DNA of 64,000 nt from Ctena decussata (taxonomy: Eukaryota > Mollusca > Bivalvia > Lucinida > Lucinidae): assembly GCA_963989385.1 (NCBI GenBank), contig OZ022503.1:71212123-71276122 (forward strand). The letters are read 5' to 3'. The notes under the pieces were generated by a model. That model was not told the origin of the DNA, made no database searches, and was given only the letters and a program-made list of their open reading frames with translations. The position numbers were made by a program, and so were the translations under genes. Of the stretch, positions 1 through 10,515 are shown piece after piece (position 1 is the stretch's first letter; each line of letters starts with the position of its first letter).

Positions 1-125
1 ATTTCCATCCGTACCTAAGGTGAATTGTTACACCTTCAAGGGAAGCAACTTTGCACTTTTTTGCCTCCCTTCTCAATGAGGGTCAATTCTTATAGGAAAG
101 AATTTGCTCCTCTAGAAGAAAATCC
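1..125. repeat. MITE copy, GGAAGCAACT family (partial)
   Basis: The stretch carries GGGAAGCAACTTTGCA, then TTTGCCTCCCTTCTCAATGA and AGGAAAGAATTTGCTCC. The same blocks recur near 37200, 45500, 51770, 57835 and 63755 in this window, in the same order or inverted. In the fuller copies the two ends are inverted (GGAAGCAA-type at both ends), so I read it as a short non-autonomous DNA element. Seen: the shared blocks. Inferred: the class. Confidence 0.55.
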
Positions 126-237
126 TTTCCTTTTAGAGCATATCGCGTTTAAAACAGCTTCTTTATCCAAGGAAACTTAAAAGATAGAAACAAGAGTCTT
201 TCCCTTTGTAAAAATGGTGGAAGATCACTGCTCTCCC

Positions 238-700
238 TCACAAGGCCATCGGAAGCGCTGCTGTCGGTGCGGCAAATTCTTTTCTTTCAGAGCAGACTCT
301 ATTTAAATCCAGGAAATCAAACAAGAAGTCAAGGGAAGCAACTGTATTTTTTCAAATTTGCCTCTCTTCTCAGGGGCAAAACGTTTCCCATTTGTACAAA
401 AATTCTTTTTTTTTTTCCCTCTTTATTTCTTTTTTCCTTGCTCTTTTTTTCATGTTCAATTTTTCTTTTCTGATCGAAAATTTGGGGCGACCATGGCCGC
501 ACCGGCTGCAGCGCTTCCGACGGCCTTGGAGCGGCAGTAGTGTAGTGGATAACACTCCAGACTACCAATCCAGGGGTCACAAGATTGATCCCCCGCTTCT
601 CCGGTCTTTCGGATGAGACTTTAAACCGAGGTACCGTCTCCATATGACCTCGTTGTTGGTGGGACATTAAACCCGAGTTCACTGATTGCAGCTATATTTG
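238..700 (+). repeat. tRNA-derived SINE with inverted head fragment
   Basis: At about 534-595 lies an A-box-like TAGTGTAGTGGATAAC followed by a B-box-like GTCACAAGATTGATCCC, spaced as in a tRNA. A body with GGATGAGACTTTAAACCGAG and a 3' part GGGACATTAAACCCGAG follow. Upstream, AAGGCCATCGGAAGCGCTG (about 241-259) is an inverted match to the GCAGCGCTTCCGACGGCCTT segment at about 507-526, so the SINE head sits in a small inverted repeat. No clear target duplication was found. Confidence 0.55.
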
Positions 701-1532
701 TTCTCAATCTAATATATAACAAAAATAGACAGGTCTAATGACAGGTATGTTCATTAAAGTGTAGAATATAACTCGGTTTTGAGATAGACAGATTTTGAGT
801 TTAAACAAGTATCAGCTTTCATCAAAATAACCGGAACAAATCAGACCCATAATCCATGGGGCAATTTTAGATGTTTGTATTGAGAGTTAGGGACAAGTGG
901 GGAGGGTTGATGGTTTGAGAATGCCAAATAAGCAGATTGGTTATTTTTTTGCAGTTCAGCAATGGATTGGTCAGCACTAACACTATGAACAGTACTGTTG
1001 AATTACACAAAATATTAAACTTAGGATGGTAGTGTCAAGTGCTGCACTGAAATGACATACTTTTGAGGTTATATTTGAAGTATTGGGTAAACAAAAGTAA
1101 AGAAGTTAAACAAACTATACTATAGTTCATGCATGTTTTATTTAAAAAACAAAGAAAAAAACCCAAAAAAAACAACAACAATAAAGTATGTGAAACGACG
1201 TGTCAAAGCTGCCTTTAAAAAGTCTCCCGATGGAGAACTCACTCTCCCTGAAATGAAATCCAAATCTCCCACATGGTCCTCAAGAGCTCATCACATGTAT
1301 GTCACTCACTCACTCACATTAAAGCCTGCTGTATGCTCTGTGAAACAACCGCAACCAGGAGGGAACAGCAAACCATTCATACACTTGCCAGTGCTGACGC
1401 ATCTAACAGGAATAGAACCTGTGTGGCAGTGGATGTGGCTAGTCATAAGACAAACCTTGCTTCTGACTGGACTATCCGAGTTGCTTGTTTTGCGCCATTG
1501 CAAACTTTCTGTGCACTGGACACTACAAAGTC
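701..1532. other. No gene recognised
   Basis: The sequence is AT-rich with many stops. A 190-codon open frame at 1133-1705 has low-complexity Lys/Thr-rich translation and no family resemblance. It also runs through the antisense micro-SINE at 1533-1632, so I treat it as chance. Confidence 0.5.
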
Positions 1533-1632
1533 CGATTCTGTTCTGCTCTAATTCTCATAACTACGTTCCCCAAGTGGCTCAGCGGTACGTTGCCATAGTT
1601 GCACACACATGGCGCCGCGTGTCTGTCTATCG
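1533..1632 (-). mobile_element. 96-bp micro-SINE, antisense copy
   Basis: The minus strand reads as a diverged copy of the 96-bp repeats at 9263-9358 and 61597-61693. On the plus strand the shared blocks are CCCCAAGTGGCTCAGCGGTA and ATGGCGCCGCGTGTCTGTC. The AGAAC-like tail lies at the low-coordinate end. No target duplication is evident at this older copy. Confidence 0.6.
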
Positions 1633-1639
1633 TCGCGTA

Positions 1640-2216
1640 TTGAGTTCTCGACATACCTTTATTCTCGATAGTTTTTTTCCACGCGAGTGTTTTGCGAGAC
1701 TTTGATGTCACGCTCCTGGATGTAAACACGGAAGTGTTGTCTGCATCATTTTCCAACATTGTCTGATTTGTTTTAGAGATATGCTACGTGTTAAGGTATT
1801 TTTATATACATTTTAATCCTTCTGTGTTGTTTTACTAGTTTTTCACTATTGCCATTTTTCACTAATAATAAAATGCACATTTTTCATTCTTTCTTTTAAC
1901 TGTTGCCACCGACGCTCTTCTGTGTTGACAGATGCTTGTCTGGTCTAAAAATAGCAAATGACATAAGGGGGCGGATACGCGTGAAAATAAAATCTACGGA
2001 AACTTAAAAGTGTCATATATATTATGATTTTTATGAATGTTATTTTGCATTTTATTTTCTAAACTTATACAGGGTACAATTTCTGTTGGCAATTAAATAA
2101 ACTTTAGTGAGTATGTAGCAAAGTTTAAATCATGATAATTTGCTCTCCTTGTGGGTGGGTGTGGTTGCTCAGTTTAATTGCGATATACTGACAGGAAAAT
2201 AGTGTCTCATCTAAAT
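1640..2216. other. No gene recognised
   Basis: AT-rich non-coding sequence. CTCGACATACC and TTCTCGATAG motifs near 1650-1670 have weak inverted echoes near 2680-2890, too short to call an element. Confidence 0.45.
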
Positions 2217-2452
2217 CACAGGCACCTGACGCGTTGTTTGGATCGAAAACATTAGAATTTAGGTTAATATTCTAAATATGAGACAAAAAATAAAAATTAT
2301 TCAAAAAAAAATCTGGTAGATATAATTATTGACGATAATAATTATATCTACCAGATTTTTTTTTTAATTATTTTTTTATTTTTTGTCTCATATTTGGAAT
2401 ATTAACCTAAATTCTAATGTTTTCGATCCAAACAACGCGTCAGGTGCCTGTG
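2217..2452. mobile_element. hAT-like fold-back MITE with 8-bp TSD
   Basis: This is a near-perfect 236-bp palindrome starting CACAGGCACCTGACGCGTTG and ending in its reverse complement. The centre is the A/T-rich arm pair around ATAATTATTGACGATAATAA. The flanking 8-mers ATCTAAAT (2209-2216 and 2453-2460) are identical. An 8-bp duplication and CACAGG termini fit the hAT superfamily. It has no coding capacity. It is a short relative of the element at 3073-5629 and of 29921-30141. Confidence 0.9.
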
Positions 2453-2929
2453 ATCTAAATGAGTACTTACAATTTGTTCAGTGTGAATTTTGAAAGAAAA
2501 ATCTGAATGATGCCAAAGATGTACCTACTTATTTAGTATAGCTCTAAAATAAAACATGCTTTAATGCATTTTGAATTTTTTAACTACTTGTCATCAAAGC
2601 GCAATATGACACAAAAAGCCACCATACATATTTTTCTCATTCACTCAGACACATGTCCGTATGACGTCATTTATATTTACTATCGAGAACGTGGGTATGC
2701 ACACTTTATTGGTAGGTTTGCACTAGCCTACTCCGAGATATAATTAGAACACATAAAATGGCAAAATGGCTGGTTGTTGATTACACATGCTACGGGTAAA
2801 TAATAAAAGTATGCAATATTACCAAATGCACATCAGTGCTGTTCCGGTTAGTTGATAAACAAGGGAAAGAATCTTAACCTATCGAGAACTGAGTAATCCA
2901 GGATATACAAAGTTTAAGGCCGATCAACA
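2453..2929. other. No gene recognised
   Basis: AT-rich spacer between two fold-back insertions. No open frame of interest and no RNA gene seen. Confidence 0.5.
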
Positions 2930-2937
2930 GCACCTCA

Positions 2938-3068
2938 CAGAGGCTTGTATCACACTTTTTCAGGCTGCAGTCATAGGTGTATGTATTGTATTGTATTGCA
3001 ATACAATAGAATCTACATACACCTATGACTGCAGCCCTGAAAAAAAGTGTGATACAAGCCCCTGCGCA
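2938..3068. mobile_element. Hairpin MITE, outermost member of a nested set
   Basis: The arms read AGGCTTGTATCACAC / GTGTGATACAAGCC and GCTGCAGTCATAGGTGTATG / its complement around a TATTG-repeat centre. The left flank GCACCTCA (2930-2937) reappears on the right as GCAC (3069-3072), interrupted by the next element, and is completed as GCACCTCA at 5634-5641. The right terminus has four extra bases (CGCA) relative to the left, so the left end may be eroded. Confidence 0.75.
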
Positions 3069-4724
3069 GCACCACAGGCACCTGGCGCGTTGTTTGGATC
3101 GAAACATTAGAATTTAGGTTAATATTCTAAATATGAGAGAAAAAAAAATTATTAAAAAAAAATCTGGTAGATGTAAATATTGACAAGGTACATAACACCC
3201 AGCCCCCCAATTATTGGGTCTGTCTGTTCAGCTGGCCGAACCCAAAGAACTGGGTATGCCAAGAAGGACTATGCCATATGTACATCAACATCAGATAGCC
3301 CTTCAGTGATTTAAATAACTCATAGCATCTAAAACATGCTCAAAGTTTATTTTCGCTTCAAAACACACCGAATGTGTACAAGTAAGACAACTCTCTGGCA
3401 TACCGAAAGTAAATAAACTTTCGCCTTTCCCTCTAATTCTTATCTAAATCCGTAAAAAGTCCATAAATGTCAACATTCCTAATGGAACTTTAACTAATTC
3501 TATCACCTACCATGAGAATTCTCCACAATTAACAGTTCTGAGCAGCAACAATTACATTCTTTCTTGTTGACTCGACTTTTTGTTTACTAGTGCTTCCGTG
3601 TTGATTTCCAATACACGATGCATCTACACGCGTCGTGTAAGATGGAAGCGCTAGTAAACAAAAAGTCGAGTTGAAATTACATTCTTTCTTGTTGACTCGA
3701 CTTTTTGTTTACTAGCGCTTCCATCTTACACAACGCGTGTAGATGCATCGTGTATTGGTAATCAACACGGAAGCGCTAGTAAACAAAAAGTCGAGTCAAC
3801 AAGAAAGAATGTAATTTTTGCTGCTCAGAACTGTTAATTGTGGAGAATTCTCATGGTAGGTGATAGAATTAGTTAAAGTTCCATTAGGAATGTTGACATT
3901 TATGGACTTTTTACGGATTTAGATAAGAATTAGAGGGAAAGGCGAAAGTTTATTTACTTTCGGTATGCCAGAGAGTTGTCTTACTTGTACACATTCGGTG
4001 TGTTTTGAAGCGTAAATAAACTTTGAGCATGTTTTAGATGCTATGAGTTATTTAAATCACTGAAGGGCTATCTGATGTTGATGTACATATGGCATAGTCC
4101 TTCTTGGCATACCCAGTTCTTTGGGTTCGGCCAGCTGAACAGACAGACCCAATAATTGGGGGCCTGGGTGTTATGTACCTTGTCAATATTTACATCTACC
4201 AGATTTTTTTTTGAATAATTTTTTTTTTCTCTCATATTTAGAATATTAACCTAAATTCTAATGTTTTCGATCCAAACAACGCGCCAGGTCACAGGGACTC
4301 GGGTCATACGGTTTGTCTCTTTCTGAAATACGTATCAGGATGTACCGGGTGGTTATATAGAGCAAAGGGAGGAAAGTCGCTTCGACACCGGTTGCTACCC
4401 CACACCGGTTTGTCTGCGCATTTCAGATGATTTACAAACACTTCCTACGAAACACATACCTCGATCGATCCGACATACATTTATCTTTTTGCAGCTGTTA
4501 TTCTCCGATGCAAATATTGTGTCAAATCGGTTATTTTCCGATCCATTTCGTCCACCAAACCATCGAAATCCGCAGTTCCAAAATGCCCGCACTCAAGCTC
4601 CGCCTCCAAGCTCATTTACATTCCGGAAGCGATTCCGATTGGATAACGCCGTAATTGTACTTTTGTCCTCTTGTTTCTCTAAGTGAGAAAGGGTGTGGTG
4701 CACTAATTATTAGTGTCATTGCAC

Positions 4725-4835
4725 CGCATCACCACAAAACCAAGTGGCATGTGCGCCCAGCAAAAGACTCAGATCAGCCTGGGCATCCGCCCATTCTGAT
4801 CAGAGTCGTCGCTGTCCACATGGAACATTCTAGCT
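4725..4835 (+). repeat. Half copy of the AGACTCAGATCAGCC MITE
   Basis: CACCACAAAACCAAGTGGCA, then AGACTCAGATCAGCCTGGGC and TCGTCGCTGTCCACATGG, match the left half of the MITEs at 49952-50200 and 63412-63650. The right half is absent. It sits in the spacer of the fold-back element 4290-5614. Confidence 0.7.
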
Positions 4836-4888
4836 TCTATTCTACTTTCTATTCTTTCATTGCTTACGCCGTCAGTTTCACTTGTTGA

Positions 4889-4926
4889 AACATTATTATT
4901 ATTGTTATTATTATTATTATTATTTT
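4889..4926. repeat. (ATT)n microsatellite
   Basis: ATT repeats with one GTT interruption, followed by a degenerate TATTC/TGTTC-rich stretch to about 5070. Confidence 0.8.
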
Positions 4927-5641
4927 AAATAGCCCAATCATCTTTTAAAGGGTTTTATTTGATTGTATGTATCCCGAAAGTGTCCTTAATTGGAGAAATA
5001 AACATACTATTCTATTCTATTCAGTACCACCATCCCCTCCGCTGTTCTGTTCTGTTCTAGTCTACTCTAGTTTTGCTTACATACTGCGTAATAGAAACGC
5101 TATGATACGATTACATATCTATCTTTTACACACACACTAATTTATATATCGGCACACACACCCCAATTTCCATGTAATCAAAAGGCATGTAGCAGATTTC
5201 AATCAGTTGCTGAAACAAAATTCAAACAGAAAGAACAACGGTGACATCAATATTATCCAATCGGAATCACTTCCGGAATGTAAATGAGCTTGGAGGCGGA
5301 GCTTGAGTGCGGGCATTTTGGAACTGCAGATTTCGATGGTTTGGTGGACGAAATGGATCGGAAAATAAACGATTTGACGCAACATTTGCATCGGAGAATA
5401 ACAGCTGCAAAAGATAAATGTATATCGGATCGATCGAGGTATGTGCTTCGTAGGAAGTGTTTGTAAATCATCTGAAATGCGCAGACAAACCGGCGTGGGG
5501 TAGCAACCGGTGTCGAAGATACTTTCCTCCCTTTGCTCTATATAACCACCCGGTACATCCTGATACGTATTTCAGTGGCTCAAAGAGACAAACCGTATGA
5601 CCCGAGTCCCTGTGCGCCAGGTGCCTGTGCGCAGCACCTCA

Positions 5642-6540
5642 CCTTTAATATTCCATACAGGCGCTTTGTTGTCAATCTGAAAGAAGCGAATGAAATCAGA
5701 ACAGTTGGTAACAAGTGGTCACAATACGTTGTATCAGTTGTGACTAAATTATTGACCCAGGGCATGAATGAACCAAATTAATTCAACAATTTTGTTGCTT
5801 TCAGCTTTGATAATTGATTGGTAAAATTCTACTTTCGGTTTAACGCCTTCTTTATGAAGAGTCTTCGCGGTCAGACTAAACACCCAAATGTCGCGGTTGG
5901 GTGTTAAGTGTTAGGAAAGGGAGAAGGGTTGTCGAGCTAAGCAGAATGAATGGTCATTGTTTTCAAATTTGACGCAATTATTCAATCCAAGTCTACAGAC
6001 TGCAGCTCTATTTTCAAAAAGGCGAAAGCATTTTAAAGGGGCTGGTATAAAATGCAGCTTTTTATGCAGCTATATAAAATATATAGGAAAAACGCAGCCA
6101 GTATAGAAATGGTAGGGAATGCAGCCAAATTATAGACACAGTAGGAAAAGGTGTTAATAGGCCTTTTGTTGATTGTTAAATAGTGTGAACTGACTTTAGA
6201 CATAGATATGGTTTGAAACTTTGAAATTTCCTTTTACATGTAATGGAAAAAATGAAACTGATTTTATTTTTAACATTTTATTTTGAACACAGCTGATAAA
6301 GACATAGAAAGCAATGTTACTAAGATGTAATATAAAAAGGGTAATAATCATAATAGCAGAGTGGCTGTTTTTATTTTATTTTTATTTTTTCATTTTTATT
6401 TTTTATCTATTCATATTTTTTTCCATTTTTTCTTGTTTTGTTTATTTTTTCCAATATGAAATAGTTCTACATTTTTTGTGTGTTACTGTGAACCAGAACT
6501 TGCCACAAACTAGGCATTTGACTCTGAGTTTCCCGCATAC
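5642..6540. other. Non-coding; contains a dispersed repeat at 6040-6165
   Basis: No gene is recognisable. A segment at about 6040-6165 (GGGCTGGTATAAAATGCAGC, GGAATGCAGCCAAATTATAG, GGAAAAGGTGTTAATA) recurs inverted at 24215-24345. It is therefore a dispersed repeat and not unique sequence. Confidence 0.6.
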
Positions 6541-6548
6541 AGGTAATA

Positions 6549-6741
6549 TGGCGAGTAATGTGGACTTCCCTTTTGGATCATGCAAAGAAGAAGTATCCGA
6601 TAGTCATGCGGCTATACAATGTGATTCTTGCATGCAATGGTATCATGCCCATTGCCAAAACATCTCCTCTCCACAGTACGCCGTATATGCTGGACTTGAG
6701 AGCTTCTCCTGGTTATGTCTGAAATGTGGTTCTCCCAATTG
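6549..6741 (+). pseudogene. LINE fragment: PHD-type zinc finger
   Basis: The frame from ATG 6549 encodes a PHD-finger-like module: MASNVDFPFGSCKEEV, then AIQCDSCMQWYHAHC, then SWLCLKCGSPN. The Cys2-Cys/His-Cys-Cys2 pattern is clear (CDSC, YHAHC, W-x-C-x2-C), but the first ligand expected in a PCG-type motif is Phe (FPFGSC), so one zinc position is lost. PHD fingers occur in the N-terminal protein of some CR1/Jockey-type LINEs, and downstream pieces (7527-7587, 8447-9464, 17133-17880) supply endonuclease and later parts of such an element. A TIR element starting at 6745 interrupts it. Where the LINE begins upstream is unclear. The longer upstream frame from 6314 is T-rich non-coding sequence. 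Confidence 0.72.
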
Positions 6742-6744
6742 AAT

Positions 6745-7526
6745 GGGTAAGTGCAACAAGATACCTATCTCCATTTCTCATGATTTCGAGAAAAACGCAA
6801 AAAACATATTTTTTCTCAAAACTCGAAATAATTGATTTTTGTTGCACAGATAGTCAACATATGTTGAATAACATGGACTTCAAGTGGTGTTGCGAGTATT
6901 CCACACGTTTTAAAGAAATAAACTGAGAAAAACTCGATTTTAGCGATTCTATTTGTGCAAGAATGGGCCTAACTCCATATTTCATAAAAATGAAAATCGG
7001 ATTTTAAAAGTTAATGTGGCCATACCAGTAATATAAAAGTACATAACATGGTGAGTATAAGTTATTTCTAGCAATAGCGTTTGTCAAAATATGAATAAGA
7101 CCCATATAAAGCAAGATTATCGCAAAAAGAATTAAGGCGTTTATGCAACAATGGTCCTAACTCCATAATGTAATTTTCAGATTAATTTAATAATTTAGAA
7201 AAGGTAAATTTAGTTGAAAATGACTTTCATCACCAAAAAGTTTTAATATGAAAGTACTTATACATACTTATTTAACTCTAAACCGATAGATTGATGAAAA
7301 ATACTGAAGAAACAAATTTGATGGATTTAGGTCTTTTGTTGCATAAAAGATGCAAAATGGAGATAGGACCTTTGTAAATATTTTGTAACCTCTTTAAAAG
7401 CATTGTTTTGGTTGGTTCTATGGTCAGAGGGGAGATAAATATTTGAGGAAACATGTTTTCTACATGATAGAGTGGTTATTTCATTTTTGACCAAATGTGG
7501 AGATAGGTCCCTTGTTGCACTGACCC
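6745..7526. mobile_element. TIR element inserted in the LINE
   Basis: The ends are GGGTAAGTGCAACAAG with ACCTATCTCCA, mirrored by TGGAGATAGGT and CTTGTTGCACTGACCC at 7496-7526. The interior is AT-rich and non-coding, with a further echo of the end motif (GGAGATAGGACC) near 7360. The LINE sense resumes after it with Phe-Ser-Tyr-Ser, consistent with a following-PHD segment, though a frameshift lies within the next 60 bp. I could not identify the target duplication. Confidence 0.7.
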
Positions 7527-7587
7527 CTTCAGTTATAGCTCTGATGTGTCGAGTCGCTGTCCTCTCTGCCAGTATCAAATCACTTAA

Positions 7588-8446
7588 GGTGGTGATAATG
7601 ACTGATTTGGGGCAAAGACAAAAATCTGCATAAAACACTCAAAATACCACTGATCTTTCCCAAACTTAGCATATGCCTTCTTTATGTTGTTTCTGACAAT
7701 TCAGACTCCCAAAATGCAGCATTTGTTAATGTTAAAAAGTGTTTTTATAAGGAAAGATCAAAGGGTAATTTTGTGCGCAATAATCTGAAAAAATAATTTT
7801 GTTATTGAAAATATACTTAGTGCTGAGAGTTCCTTGTTGCATAATGGAGAGCGAGCTAGCAATTATATTTTCAAACTCTTTCACACATTATCAGGCTGAG
7901 CATATGAAAAAAGATGCGGTCTGTGTCCAAATTTTTTTGTCAAAACACACAGGTGAAACAGGTGAGACTATTTTAACAAGGTTGAACAATTTCATCTACA
8001 CACCAGTGATAATGTAAGTAATGTATTATTTATACTGTAGGTGTTACATAGGTATGCTTGCCTACCCTATATTTGATAAATGCATCCAGTGTACATTACC
8101 TTGTACATGGTTGAACATTTGAGAAAAAGCTACCGTTTTCATCTGGTCTACATTACAATTTGAGAAAGAGTTGGAATAAATAATTGCTAGGTCGCTCTTC
8201 ATTATGCAATAACACACCTTCAGTACTACGTAAATTTTCAATAACGATGTTAATTTTTTTGATTATTGCGCAGAAAACTACCCTTTGATCTTTCCTTACA
8301 AAAACACTTTTTAAGCAGCATGTACGTCTATTTTGTATTCTAAACTGTAAAGAACAAGAAAAATAAGAAGTCTGCTAACTTTCAGGGAGATACCTTACTT
8401 TTTAATGGTTTTATGCAGATTTTTACATTTACCATAAATCACCACC
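7588..8446. mobile_element. TTAA-flanked fold-back element inserted in the LINE
   Basis: GGTGGTGAT follows TTAA at 7584-7587 and ATCACCACC precedes TTAA at 8447-8450. The inverted homology continues inward: AAAAATCTGCATAAAAC against GTTTTATGCAGATTTTT, and AAAGATCAAAGGGTA against TACCCTTTGATCTTT. TTAA duplications are typical of piggyBac and Kolobok superfamilies. The interior lacks a transposase frame. Excising it with one TTAA joins codons SNH-LSALELSD of the LINE in frame. Confidence 0.82.
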
Positions 8447-9464
8447 TTAAGTGCTCTGGAATTATCTGACTCTTTTGAAGACCTTGCTTATTGTAGAACC
8501 ACCACAGAAGATACACCAGTCCTACCTAGTCCACTCAAAAATGTTTTTGACCCAACAGAAAATGACAGAAACATTCCTTATGAAGCCTTCTACACAGGTT
8601 AAAACCCAAGCATTCACCAGTTCAGTGAGCTGAAAGTCATTTCCATTAATTGCCAGTCCATCCAAAGCGCAGAGAAGCGTGCAAGGTTTTATGCCTTCTT
8701 AGACCTTCATAAACCTGATATTGTGGTAGGTACAGAGTCCTGGCTGCATAAAGACATTCCAGACTGTGAAGTCTTCCCATCATCCCTTGGATACAACCCA
8801 CCAATCAGAAGGGACAGACCCGGTTATACTAAAGGTGGTGGAGTCTTTATACTGGTAAGTGAGAGGTTGGTTGTATCTGAGCAGCCACACCTTTCAACAA
8901 ATTGCGAAATAGTATGGGCCAAAATTCAGGTGGTTGGTGCTCAACCACATCTTATTGCTGCATACTATCGCCCTAGTGAACTTGACCAGGTAAGTGCAGA
9001 AGAATTGAAAAAGTCCTTAACACAAATTGACCCATCAAAATCACATGTCTGGGACCTTGGTGACTTCAACTACCCAAAACTAAATTGGGAGGAAAGTCAG
9101 CCCATCCTCAAACAAAACTGTCCGAGTCCAGAAATGTACCAAGACTTTGTTTCCACACTTAATGACAGCTGCCTTACTCATGTGGTGTGTGAGCCTACCC
9201 GTGAGAGTAACATTTTAGATATTTTTCTTACAAATAGCCCCACTCTGGTAGACCCTGTAAATTTGGACGGACACACGGCGCCAAGTGTGTGCAACTATGG
9301 TTACGTACCGTTGAGCCACTTGGGTAACGTCGATAAGAGAATTGAACTGAACTGAACGGACTCTGTAAATGTTGTTCCTGGCATTGCTGACCATCAGGCT
9401 GTGATAGCAGCTGTCAAACTCAGGCCATCAATACAAAAGGTAAAACCTAGAGCAGTGCATTTAT
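8447..9464 (+). pseudogene. LINE fragment: apurinic endonuclease domain
   Basis: A frame from 8447 runs through one TAA stop (8600-8602) into an endonuclease/exonuclease/phosphatase domain. Visible catalytic-type motifs are ISINCQS (Asn), VVGTESWL (Glu), WDLGDFNYP (Asp/Asn) and, after the SINE insertion, GIADHQAVIA (Asp-His pair), in the order typical of non-LTR retrotransposon endonucleases that nick the target DNA. A 96-bp SINE at 9263-9358 breaks the frame. Excision at the duplicated GACCCTGTAAAT/GACTCTGTAAAT joins DPVN to VVPGIADH. The piece ends at TTTAT 9464, where a 7.7-kb element is inserted. CR1/Jockey-like is my best family guess. The copy is dead: internal stop plus insertions. Confidence 0.85.
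9263..9358 (+). mobile_element. 96-bp micro-SINE with target duplication
   Basis: It starts TTGGACGGACACACGGCGCC and ends with a (TGAAC)n-type tail, ATTGAACTGAACTGAAC. It is flanked by GACCCTGTAAAT (9251-9262) and GACTCTGTAAAT (9359-9370), a 12-bp target duplication with one mismatch. A simple-repeat tail plus variable-length duplication indicate LINE-driven retrotransposition. No standard A/B-box pair is visible on this strand, although the complement contains an A-box-like TGGCTCAACGGTA. Confidence 0.82.
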
Positions 9465-10145
9465 GGACATTAAAACTTTGACCATACGCTGAGTTTATAT
9501 ATTCGAGGCTGACAAACTACTTGGGGGGCATCTCAAATTTAAAAGAATTCTAGTCACAATTGATGCATACTATAGCGGAAAGACAGATCAGCCTGCGCCT
9601 TCGTGCAAGCCTGTAATGAATGCCATGCCGGTGTATAGGGATGTCCAAGGTGGTCCTTAAATCACAACGTGAGAAGAAATGGACGAATGGCTATGAAATA
9701 TGCCGATACTAATTGCCATCACGTGTTGCAGTTTTACGTCCTTTAGAACAGTATTTTCGTATCAGGACGATGGGACATTGATAGTGAAAGTCTGGGTGCA
9801 ATGTAGCCCCATTTACAGTCGGAAAGATTTCGCTTCTCGCACATCTCTAACCCGGGTCCGTTAGATCGGCAGGCAAGCGCTGAACCTACTGATGTGGATC
9901 ATCATACAGAGATATAATGATACATATGTCATTTGGGCGTATTGTTTGTGGGCTGTTAGATTTCCATTCTATCGTCATAGCATATATTATGGTCCAGTCA
10001 TGTCGTTTCGCTGCCTGTTATTATTGATTCAAGAGTATCAGGTACGGACTACGACTGAGGGAGTTTGTCAGTAAGTAAGAAACCTGCCGTCTTCAAACGC
10101 AAGCCAAGCGCTCTGGACAAACGATCCTTGTTATCTCATAAGTTT

Positions 10146-10250
10146 GTACTAGCATGGACTGGATGGTGGTGGTGGTTGACGTTTGGGTTTTACGGCTCTT
10201 TTAGATAGTATTCCAGTCTCTTCGAGCTGCTTCCAGAGAGAGCAAGAAAG
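10146..10250 (-). repeat. SINE 3'-end fragment (AGCCGTWAAACCC type)
   Basis: The minus strand gives GAGACTGGAATACTATC and AGAGCCGTAAAACCCAAAC, related to the better copy at 42235-42420 (GACTGAAACACTGTCTC, ATAGCCGTTAAACCCC). Only the 3' part is present. Confidence 0.5.
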
Positions 10251-10463
10251 ATAAAATTTCCTTTTAAAAGGAAGGCTTGCACAGCTAAAACATTGAAATT
10301 TTCATGAGTTGTTATTGAAGTGAACCCGATTGTTAGTGCACTTTCTGTTGCTTACTTTTATTTAGCAAAGTATTTAATTTCTAACTTCTTGAATGGTGGC
10401 ATTGTCCACGGGTGTAAGGTAAAAACAAGTATAGAATTTATTTGAAAAGCAAATTGAGGAAAT

Positions 10464-10515
10464 ACACACACAGACACACACACAGACACACACAGAGACA
10501 CACACACACACACAA
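10464..10515. repeat. (CA)n microsatellite
   Basis: CACACA repeats with several CAGACA and CAGAGA interruptions. Confidence 0.8.

Larger units (their letters stand above)
4290..5614. mobile_element. hAT-like fold-back element nested in the previous one
   Basis: Its termini are CACAGGGACTCGGGTCATAC and the complement. The flanks are identical 8-mers CGCCAGGT (4282-4289 and 5615-5622), which are duplicated terminal-repeat sequence of the host element. The inverted arms are long, about 360 bp (4290-4650 against 5255-5614). The spacer at 4650-5255 holds half of another MITE (about 4725-4835) and an (ATT)n tract. Short open frames in the arms are mirror images and do not resemble proteins. Inferred: non-autonomous hAT, youngest insertion of the nest. 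Confidence 0.88.
3073..5629. mobile_element. Long hAT-like fold-back element, itself interrupted
   Basis: It starts CACAGGCACCTGGCGCG at 3073 and ends with the complement, CGCCAGGTGCCTGTG, at 5629. It is flanked by identical 8-mers CGCAGCAC (3065-3072 and 5630-5637). Before interruption it was a palindrome of about 1.2 kb: arms from 3073 and from 4288 backwards pair over some 500 bp, through the AAGGTACATAACACCC segment and its complement. In the centre a segment containing TTGACTCGACTTTTTGTTTA occurs four times in alternating orientation (about 3567, 3656, 3692, 3781). No transposase frame is present. The element at 4290-5614 is inserted in its right terminal repeat. Confidence 0.88.

Noticed and set aside
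1133..1705. 190-codon open frame
   Set aside because: Crosses an antisense SINE, has biased composition, and resembles no family.
4655..4888. Open frame with SDQPGHPPILIRV peptide
   Set aside because: Known type of read-through across the AGACTCAGATCAGCC MITE; not a gene.
6314..6548. N-terminal extension of the PHD frame
   Set aside because: Phe/Tyr-rich translation of a T-rich tract; PHD-proximal ATG at 6549 is the more sensible limit.
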